DNA of 64,000 bases from Hoplostethus atlanticus (GCA_034670405.1 JAXDDX010000023.1:4424501-4488500); one strand, 5' to 3'; shown: positions 46,791 through 58,929, counted from the first letter of the stretch. Numbers and translations are program-made. Notes: generated by a model from the sequence alone, not told the origin.

Positions 46791-49162
46791 AATAGCAAAG
46801 TGCTGTTGTAGCACAGTGTTGTTGGAACTAAGATAATTACATCGAGGGTTAGAAAATCACTGAGCTACTTCCTGGTATGTGAATGTCCACAGGCTGCAGC
46901 AAGAACCCTGCCCGTGTTCATGACTTCTACTGTACTGTCTGATGTATGAGCGCACATGAACTAACGAATGTACACACAGAGCCGGAACTCTTTATTAGGT
47001 ACTGCTCCCAAACACCTAAACAAAAACATTTTAGTTACATCACACTTGCAACATTTCCTCCCCTCTGGGAATGTAAAGATTTGACCTTCAAGCCCAGTGC
47101 AGCTCCTACTCATTTATGACATAACTTTGCACACACCCTTAAGCTAAGCTCAGCACCCAGGTAAACTACACACCACAGCAATGTGATGACTCACGTAGCC
47201 TGTCAACATTTAACAGCTTTTTTGTGTTTTGTGTCCAATTATAGTTCCTACCCCTCCAGACACATTCTGTTCTTTAATTTTCTCCCCCTCATGTCTCTCA
47301 ACCTCTTCTCACCATCTACTTGCATTTTCATTTTCCAGCAAGCCAATTTAATTTGTGTGATAATTAATGAGGCTAACCTCAATTAAAGTAGTAATTGGAT
47401 CGTTTGGAAAACCCAAACAGAGACACATCATACACAGAGTTTCTGTGCCATCTGCCTATCAAGACCTATAGTGGAACTTTGTTGCAGCTGTTGTATACAT
47501 ATACAATATGCATTTATTAATCTCTCCTTGATCTGTTTGATAAATGTAACAAGTATGTTGAAGAGCTCCTGTACTTAATGATTTTGCTGAGGAATGCTCA
47601 AAAGGATAGCTTCAATGCACTATCAAGAATCAGTGAAGACTGACCAGTCATTGTATGGGAATAATTGCATTTCAAATTCATCAGTGCTGCAAAATAAACC
47701 AATGACTGACTGACAGAAGTTCAAATCAATCAATCAATCAAATCAAACCTGAAAATTAACGTCAACAAATAGTCACATGCCAAAAGCCAGAGCAATACAT
47801 TTGGAAAAAACGTTTCTGGAGGACAGTTTAAGACTGAGCACAAAGAAGTTCTTCACAGTAATCCATGTTGTGAATGATGTTTATCGGTGTTTGTGCAACA
47901 TCTGAAAAATATGAAGGATAAACAGTTGTTTTTGTCATACTCTTTGTCAGACTCTTTCTACTCAAGTATTTCCACAAGCTTTTCTCTTTGCCAATATTTA
48001 CAAATACTTACAATCTTCTAGATGTCTCTCTTATTTTAGAGAGGATTATCATACATCTATCCATTGCCACAGCCAGAGCTGGAGTAATCCGGGCCCTTAT
48101 AGCCATATAGCCCATTATATTGAGAAAGAATTATAGCTTGTGTTAAGTCTGTCAGCTTCCACTAAAATGAAATAATTATGCAGCCTAAACAGTAATTGGA
48201 AGAGCACCAGTCTTTTATTTAATGAGAAATAATCCTGTTGGAGATATCATCCAGCTTTAACAGGCTTTAATGAATTGTTTTTATAACCTTTGATTTTAAC
48301 TTTTAGTCATGTAAGCTATTATTCATTGTTAAGGGCTTCTGAAATATCCCTTGAGTCGTTAAATTTGCTCAGTCCATATCACTTTGCTCTCCTCATTGTT
48401 TTTTCCAGTAGCTCACTAGTTGGTTATTGAGGTATGCGCCATGAAAGGATATGTGTAAATTATTTATTCACCTATATTGTATATCCACATAAACACTGTT
48501 GTTAGTGTTAGGTTGGTGCCACGCAATAATGATGAATAAGACTGTTGTGGCTATAGGGCCATGTTGGCTTTTCCATGGTATTTCCAGTGCATTAATGTTA
48601 AATTCCATGCGCGCAACAATATGAGTTCCAGTTGCCTTACCATGCATGATATACAGTACAATGAATCATAGGGCTATATTGCCACTGGTGCAAAGGTGCT
48701 GAAAATAGCAACATTACTGTAGACAATGAAATGAATGTAAAGTGAGAAAAATAAATCAGAAATGTGAATTTCAACAACAAATTTGGATCTTTGATCATTT
48801 AGGTATTTTTGGTACTGGATCCTCAGTATGGTCTTTCCAGTGACAGAGCTTCACAGTTCTGCAAGAGAACGGTTGCCTGAAATAGCAGCATGTTGCTCAG
48901 CCCATCAGGGAGGCAAGTTTTACAACCCTTTCTTCTTTTTAACGAGGAGACAGGGACTGTGCAGGTAATGGGCTTTGTTCTCTGTCTGTAATAGAGAGGA
49001 GGAGAATACAGTATATTAATCCTCCTTTCCTAAGGAGTAGAATATAGGAAGTTAGCTGTGATTAACATTGTGAAGTGGCAGGCTCCAGATGTTAGCAGGT
49101 GTCTCGCTCATTAGAACTCCCAGGAGAAATTGAGATTATTATATTGCAGTTAGAAGATGAGG
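46791..49162. other. Gene-free stretch with possible conserved elements
   Basis: No exon was recognised. The segments at about 47330-47400 (ATAATTAATGAGGC...CAATTAAAG...GTAATTGG) and 48090-48310 (TAATTATGCAG...GTAATTGG...TTTAATGAATTG) have dense TAAT-core words and no simple repeats, as many vertebrate developmental enhancers do. An (AATC)n run lies at about 47724-47743. Confidence 0.5.
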
Positions 49163-49297
49163 CTGTGGTAGCCTGAAGGTTAGAGAAGCGGGTTTGTAAC
49201 TGGAAGGATGCCAGTTTGAATTCACACTCTCCCCTCCCTAAACAACTGGAGTTAAAGTGTGCATTGAGCATTTCATTTCATTTCATTTCATTTCATT
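49163..49297 (+). repeat. tRNA-derived SINE with (TTTCA)n tail
   Basis: The plus strand reads GTAGCCTGAAGGTTAGAGAA then GCGGGTTTGTAACTGGAAGG and CCAGTTTGAATTC. This is the A-box/B-box head of a fish SINE ('...GTGGTTAGAGAAGCGGGCTTGTAAC..GGTTCGAATC'). A short body is followed by six TTTCA units (49268-49297) that may be the tail. The copy is decayed in the B box. Confidence 0.6.
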
Positions 49298-49394
49298 AAT
49301 TTCATTAGCTTTTTCTCATCCATGTCTTAGCTGCTTGTCAGGTCAGTTATTTTGTAAAGTTTCATTAAGCTAGTCTGGTGTCAATTATTGGTGC

Positions 49395-50501
49395 CTACAA
49401 ATAATGGAAAGGAGGGTCCCAGTGTGGCTGTAGCCTGCATGCTGCCTTCAAGAGCTGTCGGAAATATTTTAACTATGACCCAGCAAAATGGTAAATAGGA
49501 TCGGGAAAGTTGGAATTCTCTGTGATAGCCGATCTGCTGAGATGTGACATTTGTGTGAAAGTGATGGTGTACAAATGTTGTATTTGCAACTTCCAACCTT
49601 GGAAAAAGGAGCTTACAAGGAGCACAAGAAGGCAGCATACTTCCTTTCAACAAGCGTTATTGGCAAGCAGCCACGACATGAATGAGGAAAAGCTAATTAA
49701 CTCCAGATATAGCTAAAACTAACTATATCCAAAGATGCCCTGTAATAGATGACTACAAATTAGAAATTTCCACACAAAAAAAACATGCTTCAAGATATCT
49801 AGGCTAGATAATTAGAAAGTCCTGAAAATATTTAGCTCTGGGAAAATGTTTGTTTCCCAAATTCTGGTTTCTTTTTGCCTCCAAATATAAGGTCAGTGGT
49901 CACTGCAACTCCAGAAACCTGAAGAAGAAAAATGGCCATGGTGGCCATGTTGACGCTCCATCACTGCTGCTCACTGCTGTTTCGGAGCTGCATGTGCTTG
50001 GCTTGTAAGTTTAGATGCGTGGAAAACTGGCATTATGGTTAACAGTGAGTGGCTAAATCTGGTTGGGTTTATGCTTAGCCTATTTCTAACTACCCAAGAC
50101 TTGACTGCCAGGCACTACAGTTATGGTTAGCATATGTTACATAATATAGTATAAAATATGCTAACATGTTTATAGTCTAACGCTAGCCGCTCAGACAAGG
50201 TGACACACCACAGAGACTAAGCAGTGGAATTTGTGAGGTTCCACCTGTGTCAATCTCCTAATTTGAAATCTCCTTATTTGCCAAAATGTTGGTTTATGTC
50301 TTTAACATGTTAAGATGCCAGAAAGACCCTGGAGGACTGGGGGAGATGAGATTAAGGCCACATCAACTAGCTTGCAACACTAGCTTTAGCATCATCAACA
50401 CGTCACTGCAAGATGTCAACATGTCAACCCACGCGCAAAGCTTTATTAAAACACTCCTGTCCAGATTCCCCTCATCCTACTGTGAGCTCTCTCTCTCTTT
50501 T

Positions 50502-50537
<36 letters not shown>

Positions 50538-50546
50538 ACTCACTCA

Positions 50547-50597
<51 letters not shown>

Positions 50598-51190
50598 TCT
50601 AATCACGGTGCCAGCACTACCAAACATTGGGGTCATTGTGTCACATCCTATTTTCACAGTCTCCCCCACCCACCTCTTGTTTCTCTTTTTATCTCTATCC
50701 TTTACTCTGTTCAAACCACCGTTACCTCAGCATATCTCCCCCACCTTGCTTCTCTCTTGCTCTTTCTCTGTCTCTGTATGCTCTCTTCTCTCTCTACCCC
50801 TGCTCTCGTTTTAATATTTTTCTCCATCTACGATCAGCCTTTGTCATATGCTGAAAAAAACAAATGAGTTGGAAAGACAGAACTTTTGACTTCCTGCTAG
50901 GAAAAATGTCTCTTACGGCACGTCTACTTAGCATTACAGCATACACTGTAAATGCTACACAGCATTACTTTCAATATGTTTGTAATCCTCAAAATAAACT
51001 TAAGTTGGATTTTCAGCATTGCATTACAGCCAGCATTTTATAACTAGCTTACTAACGTCACCAAATATTACTGACATAACATTAGCTGCTGGACCATTGC
51101 AGGTCAGAATTACAACCTACCCGCTGGAAATTTTCAACTTCTGACTTTGAATGGAATGCAGCAATAGAGTTGGCCCCCCAGTAGTAATGT
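49395..51190. other. Gene-free stretch with decayed interspersed repeats
   Basis: Phrases such as CTGCCTTCAAGAGCTGTCGG (about 49442) and CTGGAAATTTTCAACTTCTG (about 51124) resemble scraps of non-autonomous fish DNA elements that also show up near 9.48-9.65 kb. They are too decayed to delimit. No gene was recognised. The compound microsatellite at 50487-50591 lies within. Confidence 0.4.
50487..50591. repeat. Compound (CT)n(CACT)n(CA)n microsatellite
   Basis: CT repeats pass into five CACT units and then about 18 CA units. The 193-codon and 133-codon frames crossing it are repeat translations. Confidence 0.95.
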
Positions 51191-51208
51191 CATGTCCCCC
51201 GTCCTCAG

Positions 51209-51596
51209 CACTGTTGCCAACCCAGCAACTTTGTTGCTAGATTTAGTGACCTTTCAGACCCTCTGGCATCTTTATTTCTTAAAAACAACTAGCAACAAAT
51301 TAGCTGCTTTTTCAGACCTTGGAAACAGTATTAATGTGTTGATTCCCAAAGCATTTGGCGACATATTGGTACAGCTCATACCAATGCCGATACAGTTGTG
51401 CTATTTCCTTGTGTAATTAAAAGAGGTCTGATGATCAAAGCGCTTCCCATACACAGTGTAGCCCCTCCCCCCATTAAGAGTGGGGGACTGAAGCAGATAT
51501 AGTCATGCGCAAATTAGTGTATGATCATCTGGCGACTTCCAGCGACTTTTTGAGCAGCAAATAGCTGCTTTCCTTAGAACAGAGTTGGCAGCACTG
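51209..51596. mobile_element. 388-bp non-autonomous hAT-like element
   Basis: The left end CACTGTTGCCAAC and the right end, reverse strand, CAGTGCTGCCAAC form the terminal inverted repeat. The interior has the repeated GTTGCTAGATTTAGTGAC / TGGCGACTTCCAGCGACTTT words of a common fish repeat. Flanks CCTCAG (left, ending 51208) and CCTCGG (51599-51604) may be a decayed target duplication with a CpG-to-CA change; the 8-bp version matches less well. It encodes no protein. Confidence 0.6.
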
Positions 51597-51604
51597 CCCC
51601 TCGG

Positions 51605-54600
51605 CGTGATGCAGTATTTGTTTTGGACAAATTAGCCTTTCCGGAACTGTGACGTGTGACTTGTGTCTGGTTTAGGATTTTGAACCACCTGCTGTCTGCT
51701 CCAAATCTGGGATGGATGGTTGGATGGATTGTGTGTGTGTGCGTGCGTGTGTGTGTTGTTTTTTTTGTTTTTTTTTGCTGAGCCACAGTTGACCATGACC
51801 TTCTGTGGTCTGTAGGAAGGGAGTGAAGGAGCACATCTGGTGTTTGTATGTGTGTTTGTGTATGTGTGTGTGTGTGTGTGTGTGTAAGTTGAGCATCCCA
51901 TCTGGCTAGTGTTGAGCAGGACTGCCGCCTGGAGCCGCCGCAGCGTGCAGTGGGAGGGGGCTGTCGTGAACTTCTGTGAAGACACCCACATCTGTCTCTT
52001 TCTTCCCTTTGTACTCGAAAAGTAAATAACGACGCAAACTCAACAGCAACATTGAACTAAGAAATAAATTCATACCGTGAAGACCCTTTCTTAAACACAC
52101 TCATGCACACAAATGTCTAGATTAGCATGCGCTCAGACACTAGTTTGCTTATGACATACACATCTGCTTCTGTCAAATGCAGCACTGCTAAACCCCTCAG
52201 GCAGGTTTTTATCCCTGAGGAAAAGAATCTGCAAAAATAGCATTCACACACACACATACTTGCATACTCACTAACTCTCTAGCTTACCCACTTGCAAATC
52301 AATGCTCTCTCTCGCTTTCTCATACACACTAATTCACACATGCACACATAATTCACACAGAGCACACAGTACCAACATCACTGGTTATAGGTCCGGTGTT
52401 TTAAGCCTTAATTTCAACCATTAGAGTCCCACAGCACATTTGTGGTGATGACATATAGACCTAAATAATTAGCTGTTTATTTTAACTGGCTTCCTAGTTA
52501 ATGTTAGCAACTGAACCATGAGCAAACATAGTTTTATTGCAAAATGCCACAGTATGTGTTGTATGTTGTTGTGTCACAGTTCTGAAAATGTTTATATATA
52601 TACTGTATATAGCCTAATAGATGAAGAATCCAGAAGTGCAATCTCTTCATCTGAATTCATTTGTGTATGAGAAGAGGATTACAAATCGCAGAAGAGGTAA
52701 AAAAAAATCTATTCGGACGGGATTCGTTTTACAGGAGCATGTTTGTAATTTTAGTCCTGTCCAAATCTGCCATGTCAGTAATTTTTACGGACTTGCTGTC
52801 AGTAAAAGTTCTGGCCTGTTTCTACCTCCTGTAAAAATAACCTCAGCTAAAACTAGTCCTATCTGAATTGACATCCCTGGATTGTTGCTGAATATTCTGT
52901 CATTCCTTTGGGATAGGACTGTCACATTCTTCAGGCACTCACTCCAAAATGAGCTCAGACCCAAACTCTCAACTATGGTGTAGAGAGTGGTCACTCACTG
53001 ATTTTAGTGACCTTGTCAGTGCTTACTGCAATCCTAATCATGTCAAAAATGACTTTAGACAGAGCGCTGCAACCTTAGAGCAGTAATCCTTTAGAATTGT
53101 CACTGACCACTGGGCAAATTGTGGGAGAAATTACAGTTGTGGTTGATTTGAAAAGCTGTTTGGTTTTGGTGTGATTGTTAATTTATGGTTAAGTCAAACT
53201 TTGTCATAGCTATTGATTTGGATTGTTTTCTTGACACCAAGATCATTGATCACAATCATAGGCTCAGTTGTTGTACTGTAGTAGACTCTAATAACCAGTG
53301 TAGCTTGACATGAGCATATTTGCCCTCCCACTCTTCCCTATCTCATTCTCGTGTTCTCTCTCCGTCTCCCTCTCTCTCTCTCTGTCTCTCTCTCTTTCTC
53401 TCTGTCTCTCTCTCTCACACACACACACACACCTGCCACACACATAAGATTTTATTTCTAGCCAATCCATCAGATACAGTTCTTTGTATCATTTTATTTT
53501 CAGGCTTTATTCCACAGAGAGTCTTTGACCTTTCAGGGCATAGAATTCATTGATCCCCCAAACTTTACCATATTAACAAAGAGAAGTGCTGACACAATGC
53601 GTACAAACAGACAGCTATTTTGACCTAATCGTCAAACTTGTGCCCCGAAATGTTGTGTTGAATTATTGTGCCTTTGGATTTCATTCAGCGACACCCATTA
53701 ACAATGAACACAGACATCACCAGCACGGTTGCCAGGATGAGATGGTTTCCTGCATCCTACAGTGATTTTCCCCCAGACATACACTGTGTACTTGGCACAG
53801 GAAGTGGCGCTATCACATTGTGTCACAGCCACACAGCCGTATTGAAAGTGAGAGGAGGACCAGCAATCTGGGAAATATGAGTCAGGCTAGGGTTTTAAAA
53901 ACTCTGCAAAAGTCATCACTTCAAGGGTGAGTCGGAGCTCTAGAGACTGCATTTTCTCATTGCTAAAGGTATAATGATGTACTTGGGAAAGAAAGAAAAA
54001 AAGAAACACAGAAGCTAGCTACTATATGGTGTTGAGGTAACCTAATTGCTCTTTGGGGGGTTGTACATTGCTGTTAGTATAGCGTTCAGAAAAAACAAAC
54101 ATCCTACCACTTTAGATGTGGTAGGAACATCTATGTGTATGCAACATTGTTAGTGTAGATTTATCTTTCTCCTTTATTTTTTCCTCCTTTGTTGCTGCCA
54201 TTCATTTCCCGTTGTGCCTTTGCCTCAAAGTATTTTGTTCCAGTGTATGAGGCCGCTAAATGAAAGGCAGAGTCAAATCGAGCTGACAGGTCAACTGAAC
54301 CCAGCGCACTTTGACAAATATGGACACTTCCAGAAAAGCGAAGGGGTGGGGGTGAGGACACTGACAAAGTTTAATGTCCAGAAACTTTTGGAGTGAGTGA
54401 GAGCCACTGTGGGCTTTTTGAGTGATAGTTAACTTGATTCACTTAATATTGAAATCCATAAAGATTGTAGAAGGGCTGCAGAGAATAGTGTAATGTCCGC
54501 TTGGCAGTAGTGCAGCGGTGCAGACATGCGCTAACACGGAGGACAAGTTGATGATATGGTGAATAGATTTTCAGTGTTACTCACGTGTAAGGATGATTCT

Positions 54601-54860
54601 TCTTCTACCTATCAGTGATGATTTTGCATACATATTCACTTCAGTGTTAGGGATTTAATCACAGTCACTGCTAGCTCAGCACATGGTGTTGCTTGAAGAA
54701 CTGTTGATAGTATTGTTGATACATTCTTCACAGAGTTAACTCTTCTCTAGCCAGGCATTAGAAGGTGCTGGTTTCTGCTCTGCCGAACCCCATAGTCAGC
54801 TGTATTTGTATCTGCACACATACTGTACTTGAAGCAACTTGTCACTGTGTGGCATATGTC
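51605..54860. other. Gene-free stretch with simple repeats
   Basis: No gene was recognised. It contains (GT)n at about 51730-51752 and 51848-51885. A (CT)n/(CA)n compound tract lies at about 53344-53433. Open frames overlap these tracts and are not credible. Confidence 0.5.
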
Positions 54861-54862
54861 AG

Positions 54863-55674
54863 CAGATCAATAGCTGGAATGGTTGGTACACCTGATTAAA
54901 TCCATCTACATTTCTAATCTCAACTCCCTGGTGGGATTTAGACTTCTCCATTGTTTAGCTAGTTTAATTAAAAAAAAAACCTTCCTTCCTTTCCTTCCTT
55001 GGCAATGACCTCTGGTATATTCTCTAATGCCTGGTGTGGAAAGACAGACAGACAGACAGAGACACAGACAGATAGAAAGATAGATAGATACTCTCTCACT
55101 TTCATGTGTGTGTGTGTGTGTGTGTTTCATAGGACTGACTGAGAAATGTTCCTCCCTACAGCTATGACTCACCGTTTCTTGGTGAACAGAATAGCTCTTA
55201 GACTGTAAAATCACAGAGTTCTCCATGACCACACATACACTCTTTCTCTCTGTAACTCTCTCACACACATACACACACACACACACACACAAACAGCCTT
55301 CCTCTGACCTTAAAGCAGCCCATTGAACACACTGCAACTTCACATCAACTTCTAGCAAGTATGAGTAAGAGTACATTAACGTCAAAGTAATCCTGGCGGC
55401 CTTAAAATGATGTATGTTGGGTGGCTCAGTTGCCTAAGGCCCATGCCATGTAACAGTGACGTCCTGGGTTTGAATTCGACCCAGACATCTATTTATCTAT
55501 CTATCTGTCTACATCATGCATTAGAGAATATGATGCCAGAGGTCACCAAGGAATGATGATTTTTTTTTAATTACGCTCATACCAAACAAGAAGTCTAAAT
55601 CCCACTAGGGAGTTGAGATGAGAAATGTTTATGGATTTAATCAGGTGTATTGACCATTCCAGCTATTGATCTGT
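54863..55674. repeat. Inverted repeat with microsatellite-rich loop
   Basis: Left arm 54863-55037 (CAGATCAATAGCTGGAATGG ... TCTCTAATGCCTGGTGT) and right arm 55511-55674 are reverse complements with scattered mismatches and small indels. Similarity continues inward through a GACAGATAGATAGATA tract on the left (to about 55090) and its complement on the right (from about 55490). The roughly 400-bp loop holds (GT)n at 55105-55124, (CA)n at 55258-55291 and a SINE head at 55416-55490. No protein frame and no clear flanking duplication were found. The arms diverge by roughly 10-15 percent by eye, so it is old. Confidence 0.75.
55416..55490 (+). repeat. tRNA-derived SINE head
   Basis: GGGTGGCTCAGTTGCCTAAG (A-box region) and CGTCCTGGGTTTGAATTCGA (B-box region) are spaced as in a tRNA-derived SINE. 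It shares the ACGTCCTGGGT core with the minus-strand copy near 18.2 kb. It sits inside the loop of the 55-kb inverted repeat, against its right arm. Confidence 0.6.
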
Positions 55675-57215
55675 CACGTGGAATGTGACAAAGGTCTCTC
55701 CCAATCTTGCCTGTCTCTCTCTACTGTTAACTGTCCAATAAAGGTAAAAATGCCCCAAAATAATATACATATTTTTATGTATATATCCATGTAGACCTCA
55801 CTACAGAACCTATGATTCATTTTAGGGCCTTATGATGATAGATAGTGACTGTTGTCCTCATGTGATTATTGTCCACGTAAGAAGTTAATTGATGTGTTGA
55901 CATAGTTTAAGCTTTTTGAGATCCTTGAGTCTTGATGTCATGGTGACTCACAACAACACATATATTGTATATACATATATCATACAACCAGTTAAAATGC
56001 ATGTTGATGAGAAATGGGCACAGATAACGGGAGTTAGATATCTCTCCTTTTTGATGCCTTTCTATTTTAATATAAATGCATCACTGATGGTCACGCTTGT
56101 GTGTCAGTGCACTAGGAGCTTCTGTCTCCCCAGACAGCCGCTGTGGCAAAGACGTAAGCTACTCATTGGCTTGGGATTGGTTTGAGTGAGACAGGCTCAT
56201 GTAATAATGTCAAAGTGACTAAGCTCCCGGGCGTCTTTAAAGCTCTTTGAACAGCCGCATGGGGAGAAAGGGAGGGCAGAATGAGGAGGAGAGGAGGACA
56301 GAAAGAAACAGGGCTTTGATTAACACAACCAGAAGAAAGGAGGAGATGAAAAGATGGAGATAGAAGGTCATTAGGTTAAAGTGACAGAGCAACGAGGAAA
56401 GCGAGAGGAGAGGAGGCAGATAATGAGAACGAGAGACAGACAAAGACGAACTAGGAGAGAAAGACAGTGATCTCACAGACTAGCAACGTTACAGCTTCAA
56501 GTTAGAGATGACTAATCTGTATTTCTGAGGATTCACCGATACCCCGGTACTTCTAAAGCCCCTGGCAGTGACATCATAATGTTCCCACTTCAAAGGAATC
56601 TCCCAACACCTCTGTGATTTACATTAAAGAGGCCTAATAGAGCCTTTGTAGTTATAGTTGACATATTCAATTCTACTTAGCATTTTAAATGTGATGCATT
56701 AGGTCTTGGTGGGTGGTAGAAAGAAAGCAAGTCAGAGTCTCAACATGCTGTCTGTGTAGTACTAGTGGAGGTGGCAAGTCTTCATACTGACCTAAAGCCT
56801 GCATAGGCTAGTGGGTTGGCACACATTACACCATAGGATGGTTCAGTTGGAGATGTCCTACATCCAGGTTTACTCCTGCAAAAGGCATGTATGTAAAAGT
56901 AGAGCAGTGCTTATGACTTGCTGCATCCTGTGCATACACCTACAGTGCTGTATGCCTCTTCAATTCACACTAATCGCATATTCCTCATTTGTGAATCTCC
57001 AGCCTCAGCCAAACTCCCAGGAAGTGCACCTAGCGTGCTATTAATCAACCAACAAGGTCGGAGGAATATGCCAGCTCATTCCCCCGCTTACTTTCTCCTT
57101 GAGTCGGTTCAATCATCCATAACGTCAGTTTGGGAACACACCCGGTGAAACGTCCTACTGTTGATGAATCGCCAGTAAAACATTATGCAGATTACCTACC
57201 AGCCAATCACCTGAC
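55675..57215. other. Gene-free stretch with purine-rich tract
   Basis: No gene was recognised. A purine-rich tract (GGAGAAAGGGAGGG, GAGGAGGAGAGGAG) lies at about 56258-56465; its minus-strand Leu/Ser/Phe-rich frame is not credible. Confidence 0.5.
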
Positions 57216-57223
57216 ACTCTACG

Positions 57224-58476
57224 TAGGGGTGGGCGGTATAACGGTTGAACCGGTATACCGGTAGAAATCCGTGCCAAGGTAGAGATTTGACTCTACCGGA
57301 TGTACCGGTAGAAGGCTACTTTTAGGCTCTTTGAATGTAAAAATACTTTTTCACATTTACAAACGTAACACACAAAGCTAGCGAACTGCGCGCTGCCATT
57401 TAAAGATAATAAACTAGTTTGTGGAAAAAGACGATGTGAAAAAGTGAGTAGTGCAACGTAAACAGACGCATGCTTTCTGAAGATGCATGGTGAAATGGAA
57501 GGCAGCGAGCATGATGCGGGAGCTCCCGTTCCCGATGCAAACAAAGAAGAAGAATTAGTTAGAAAGAAAGGTGCTTCGTCCATCATCTGGACGTGGTTTG
57601 GGTTTAAAAAGTCGGACCTTGAGCAGAAAACTATTATCTGCAAGCAATGTCGAGCAAGAGTTGTTGCCGGCGGTGGTAACACGAGCAATCTGTTTTATCA
57701 CCTCAAAACAAAACATGTCCGCGAGTATGAAGAGAGTACTAGGATGCGCGCAGACACAAGCAGTCCTTCCGCAAGTGGTGCTAAACGAAAAACCACAACG
57801 CAGACGTCGCTAGCCGAGTCATTTTCCAGTGGCTATCCGTATGAAGAAAAAAAAGCAAGCGGTGGAAGGACATTACACATTCCACAACAAAGTACCTATG
57901 TAAGGACATGGTTCCTATACAAACAGGTTTAAGGCATTGATCAAAACACTGGATCCGAGGTATGTGATGCCAGGTCGAAAATACTTCAGCCAAACTGGAA
58001 AAATGTGCTATTTATCTTTATAATTATTTTCTTGGCATGTTGCCTAACCTTTGAAGTTTTTGTTATATACAGTAGAAGTTATTTGAAGTATTGGAATACT
58101 TGAAATTTAGTTTGGTTTTTTTTGAAAATATTTCTTTGTATTGTTCAGAACCTATTTTGGAAAAAAGTTTGCATATAAGGTGCTATTTATATTTAATACA
58201 GTGCAGTTTTGCACAATAAAACATTCATAAACACTTAAGTTCAATGTCAATTTTGTCATAATATACAGATTACACAATACTAATGGAAGAGCCCAGTAGA
58301 AACCTCATAGTTAACCCCCCGGGAATAAATTGTTACCATCCCAGAGTCTTGTACTGCTCCTAAAGCATTTTTTATTATTATTATAAGAAAAACAAATATA
58401 CCGTGATATATACCGTTATCGTCCAAAATTCTAAATATACCGTGATATACATTTTAGGCCATACCGCCCACCCCTA
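57224..58476 (+). mobile_element. hAT transposon, internally deleted
   Basis: Terminal inverted repeats TAGGGGTGGGCGGTAT (57224-57239) and its complement ATACCGCCCACCCCTA (58461-58476) match perfectly. The 8-bp flanks are ACTCTACG (57216-57223) and ACTCTACA (58477-58484), identical but for one CpG-type change, and fit the 8-bp duplication of hAT transposition. The 1253-bp element keeps the N-terminal part of a transposase gene and then a short piece reading KTLDPRYVMPGRKYFSQ. The catalytic RNase-H-like core is missing. It is therefore a non-autonomous derivative of a ZBED-type hAT. Confidence 0.85.
57483..57932 (+). CDS. hAT transposase N-terminus with BED zinc finger
   Basis: The frame of 149 codons starts at ATG 57483. 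Residues 36-78 form a BED finger: WTWFGF, then C53-x2-C56, GGGNTSNLFYHLKTKH with H73 and H78. BED fingers bind the transposon ends or GC-rich DNA. A Ser/Thr-rich linker follows. Near codon 120-130 the frame leaves the expected one: the sequence for 'TKYLCKDMVPIQT' and 'LDPRYVMPGRKYF' lies in other frames, so the last about 20 residues are frameshifted. Full hAT transposases of this type exceed 600 residues, so this lacks the catalytic domain and dimerisation region. It might still bind DNA if expressed. The start is chosen as the first ATG preceding the finger. Confidence 0.75.
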   Translation: MHGEMEGSEHDAGAPVPDANKEEELVRKKGASSIIWTWFGFKKSDLEQKTIICKQCRARVVAGGGNTSNLFYHLKTKHVREYEESTRMRADTSSPSASGAKRKTTTQTSLAESFSSGYPYEEKKASGGRTLHIPQQSTYVRTWFLYKQV

Positions 58477-58929
58477 ACTCTACATCACGAGGAAAGAGCC
58501 AGTCACTATCACCCCCCAGGAAAGACAGTGTGCAGGTGAAAACACCAGTTGTCCTCATCCTTCCTCTGTGAGATGTTGGACATTTCTGTGACAGGTCAGC
58601 ATGGTTGTTTGTCATATCGATGTAGCTTGGCTGTACTGTTGGAGGAGACGGGGTGGAAAATAAAAGGAGAGCCTGGAGCAGGAGCAGGAGCAGTCTTATT
58701 TATATCACAGGCACCCACTACTTTTTCACTGGAGAAGGAAATATGTATCAATGGTGAACCTTATTAGGGTTGCCATGAGGTTTCTTTTAAGCAGGGAATT
58801 GAAAACCCTAATCAGTTTTTTTGGTCCTGTGGTTTGATCAATTTTTGTTTGAGATTGTGGCCCCATTCAACAAATGTTGGAGGTGTGTGTGAGTAGTGGA
58901 GGTGCCCCTAAAGAAAGAAATTATATTAC

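Noticed and set aside
50286-50867. 193-codon frame with Ser/Leu and His/Thr repeats
   Set aside because: Dominated by the (CT)n(CACT)n(CA)n microsatellite and a C/T-rich tract.
54906-55385. 159-codon minus-strand frame
   Set aside because: Crosses GT and CA microsatellites and an inverted repeat; composition explains the frame.
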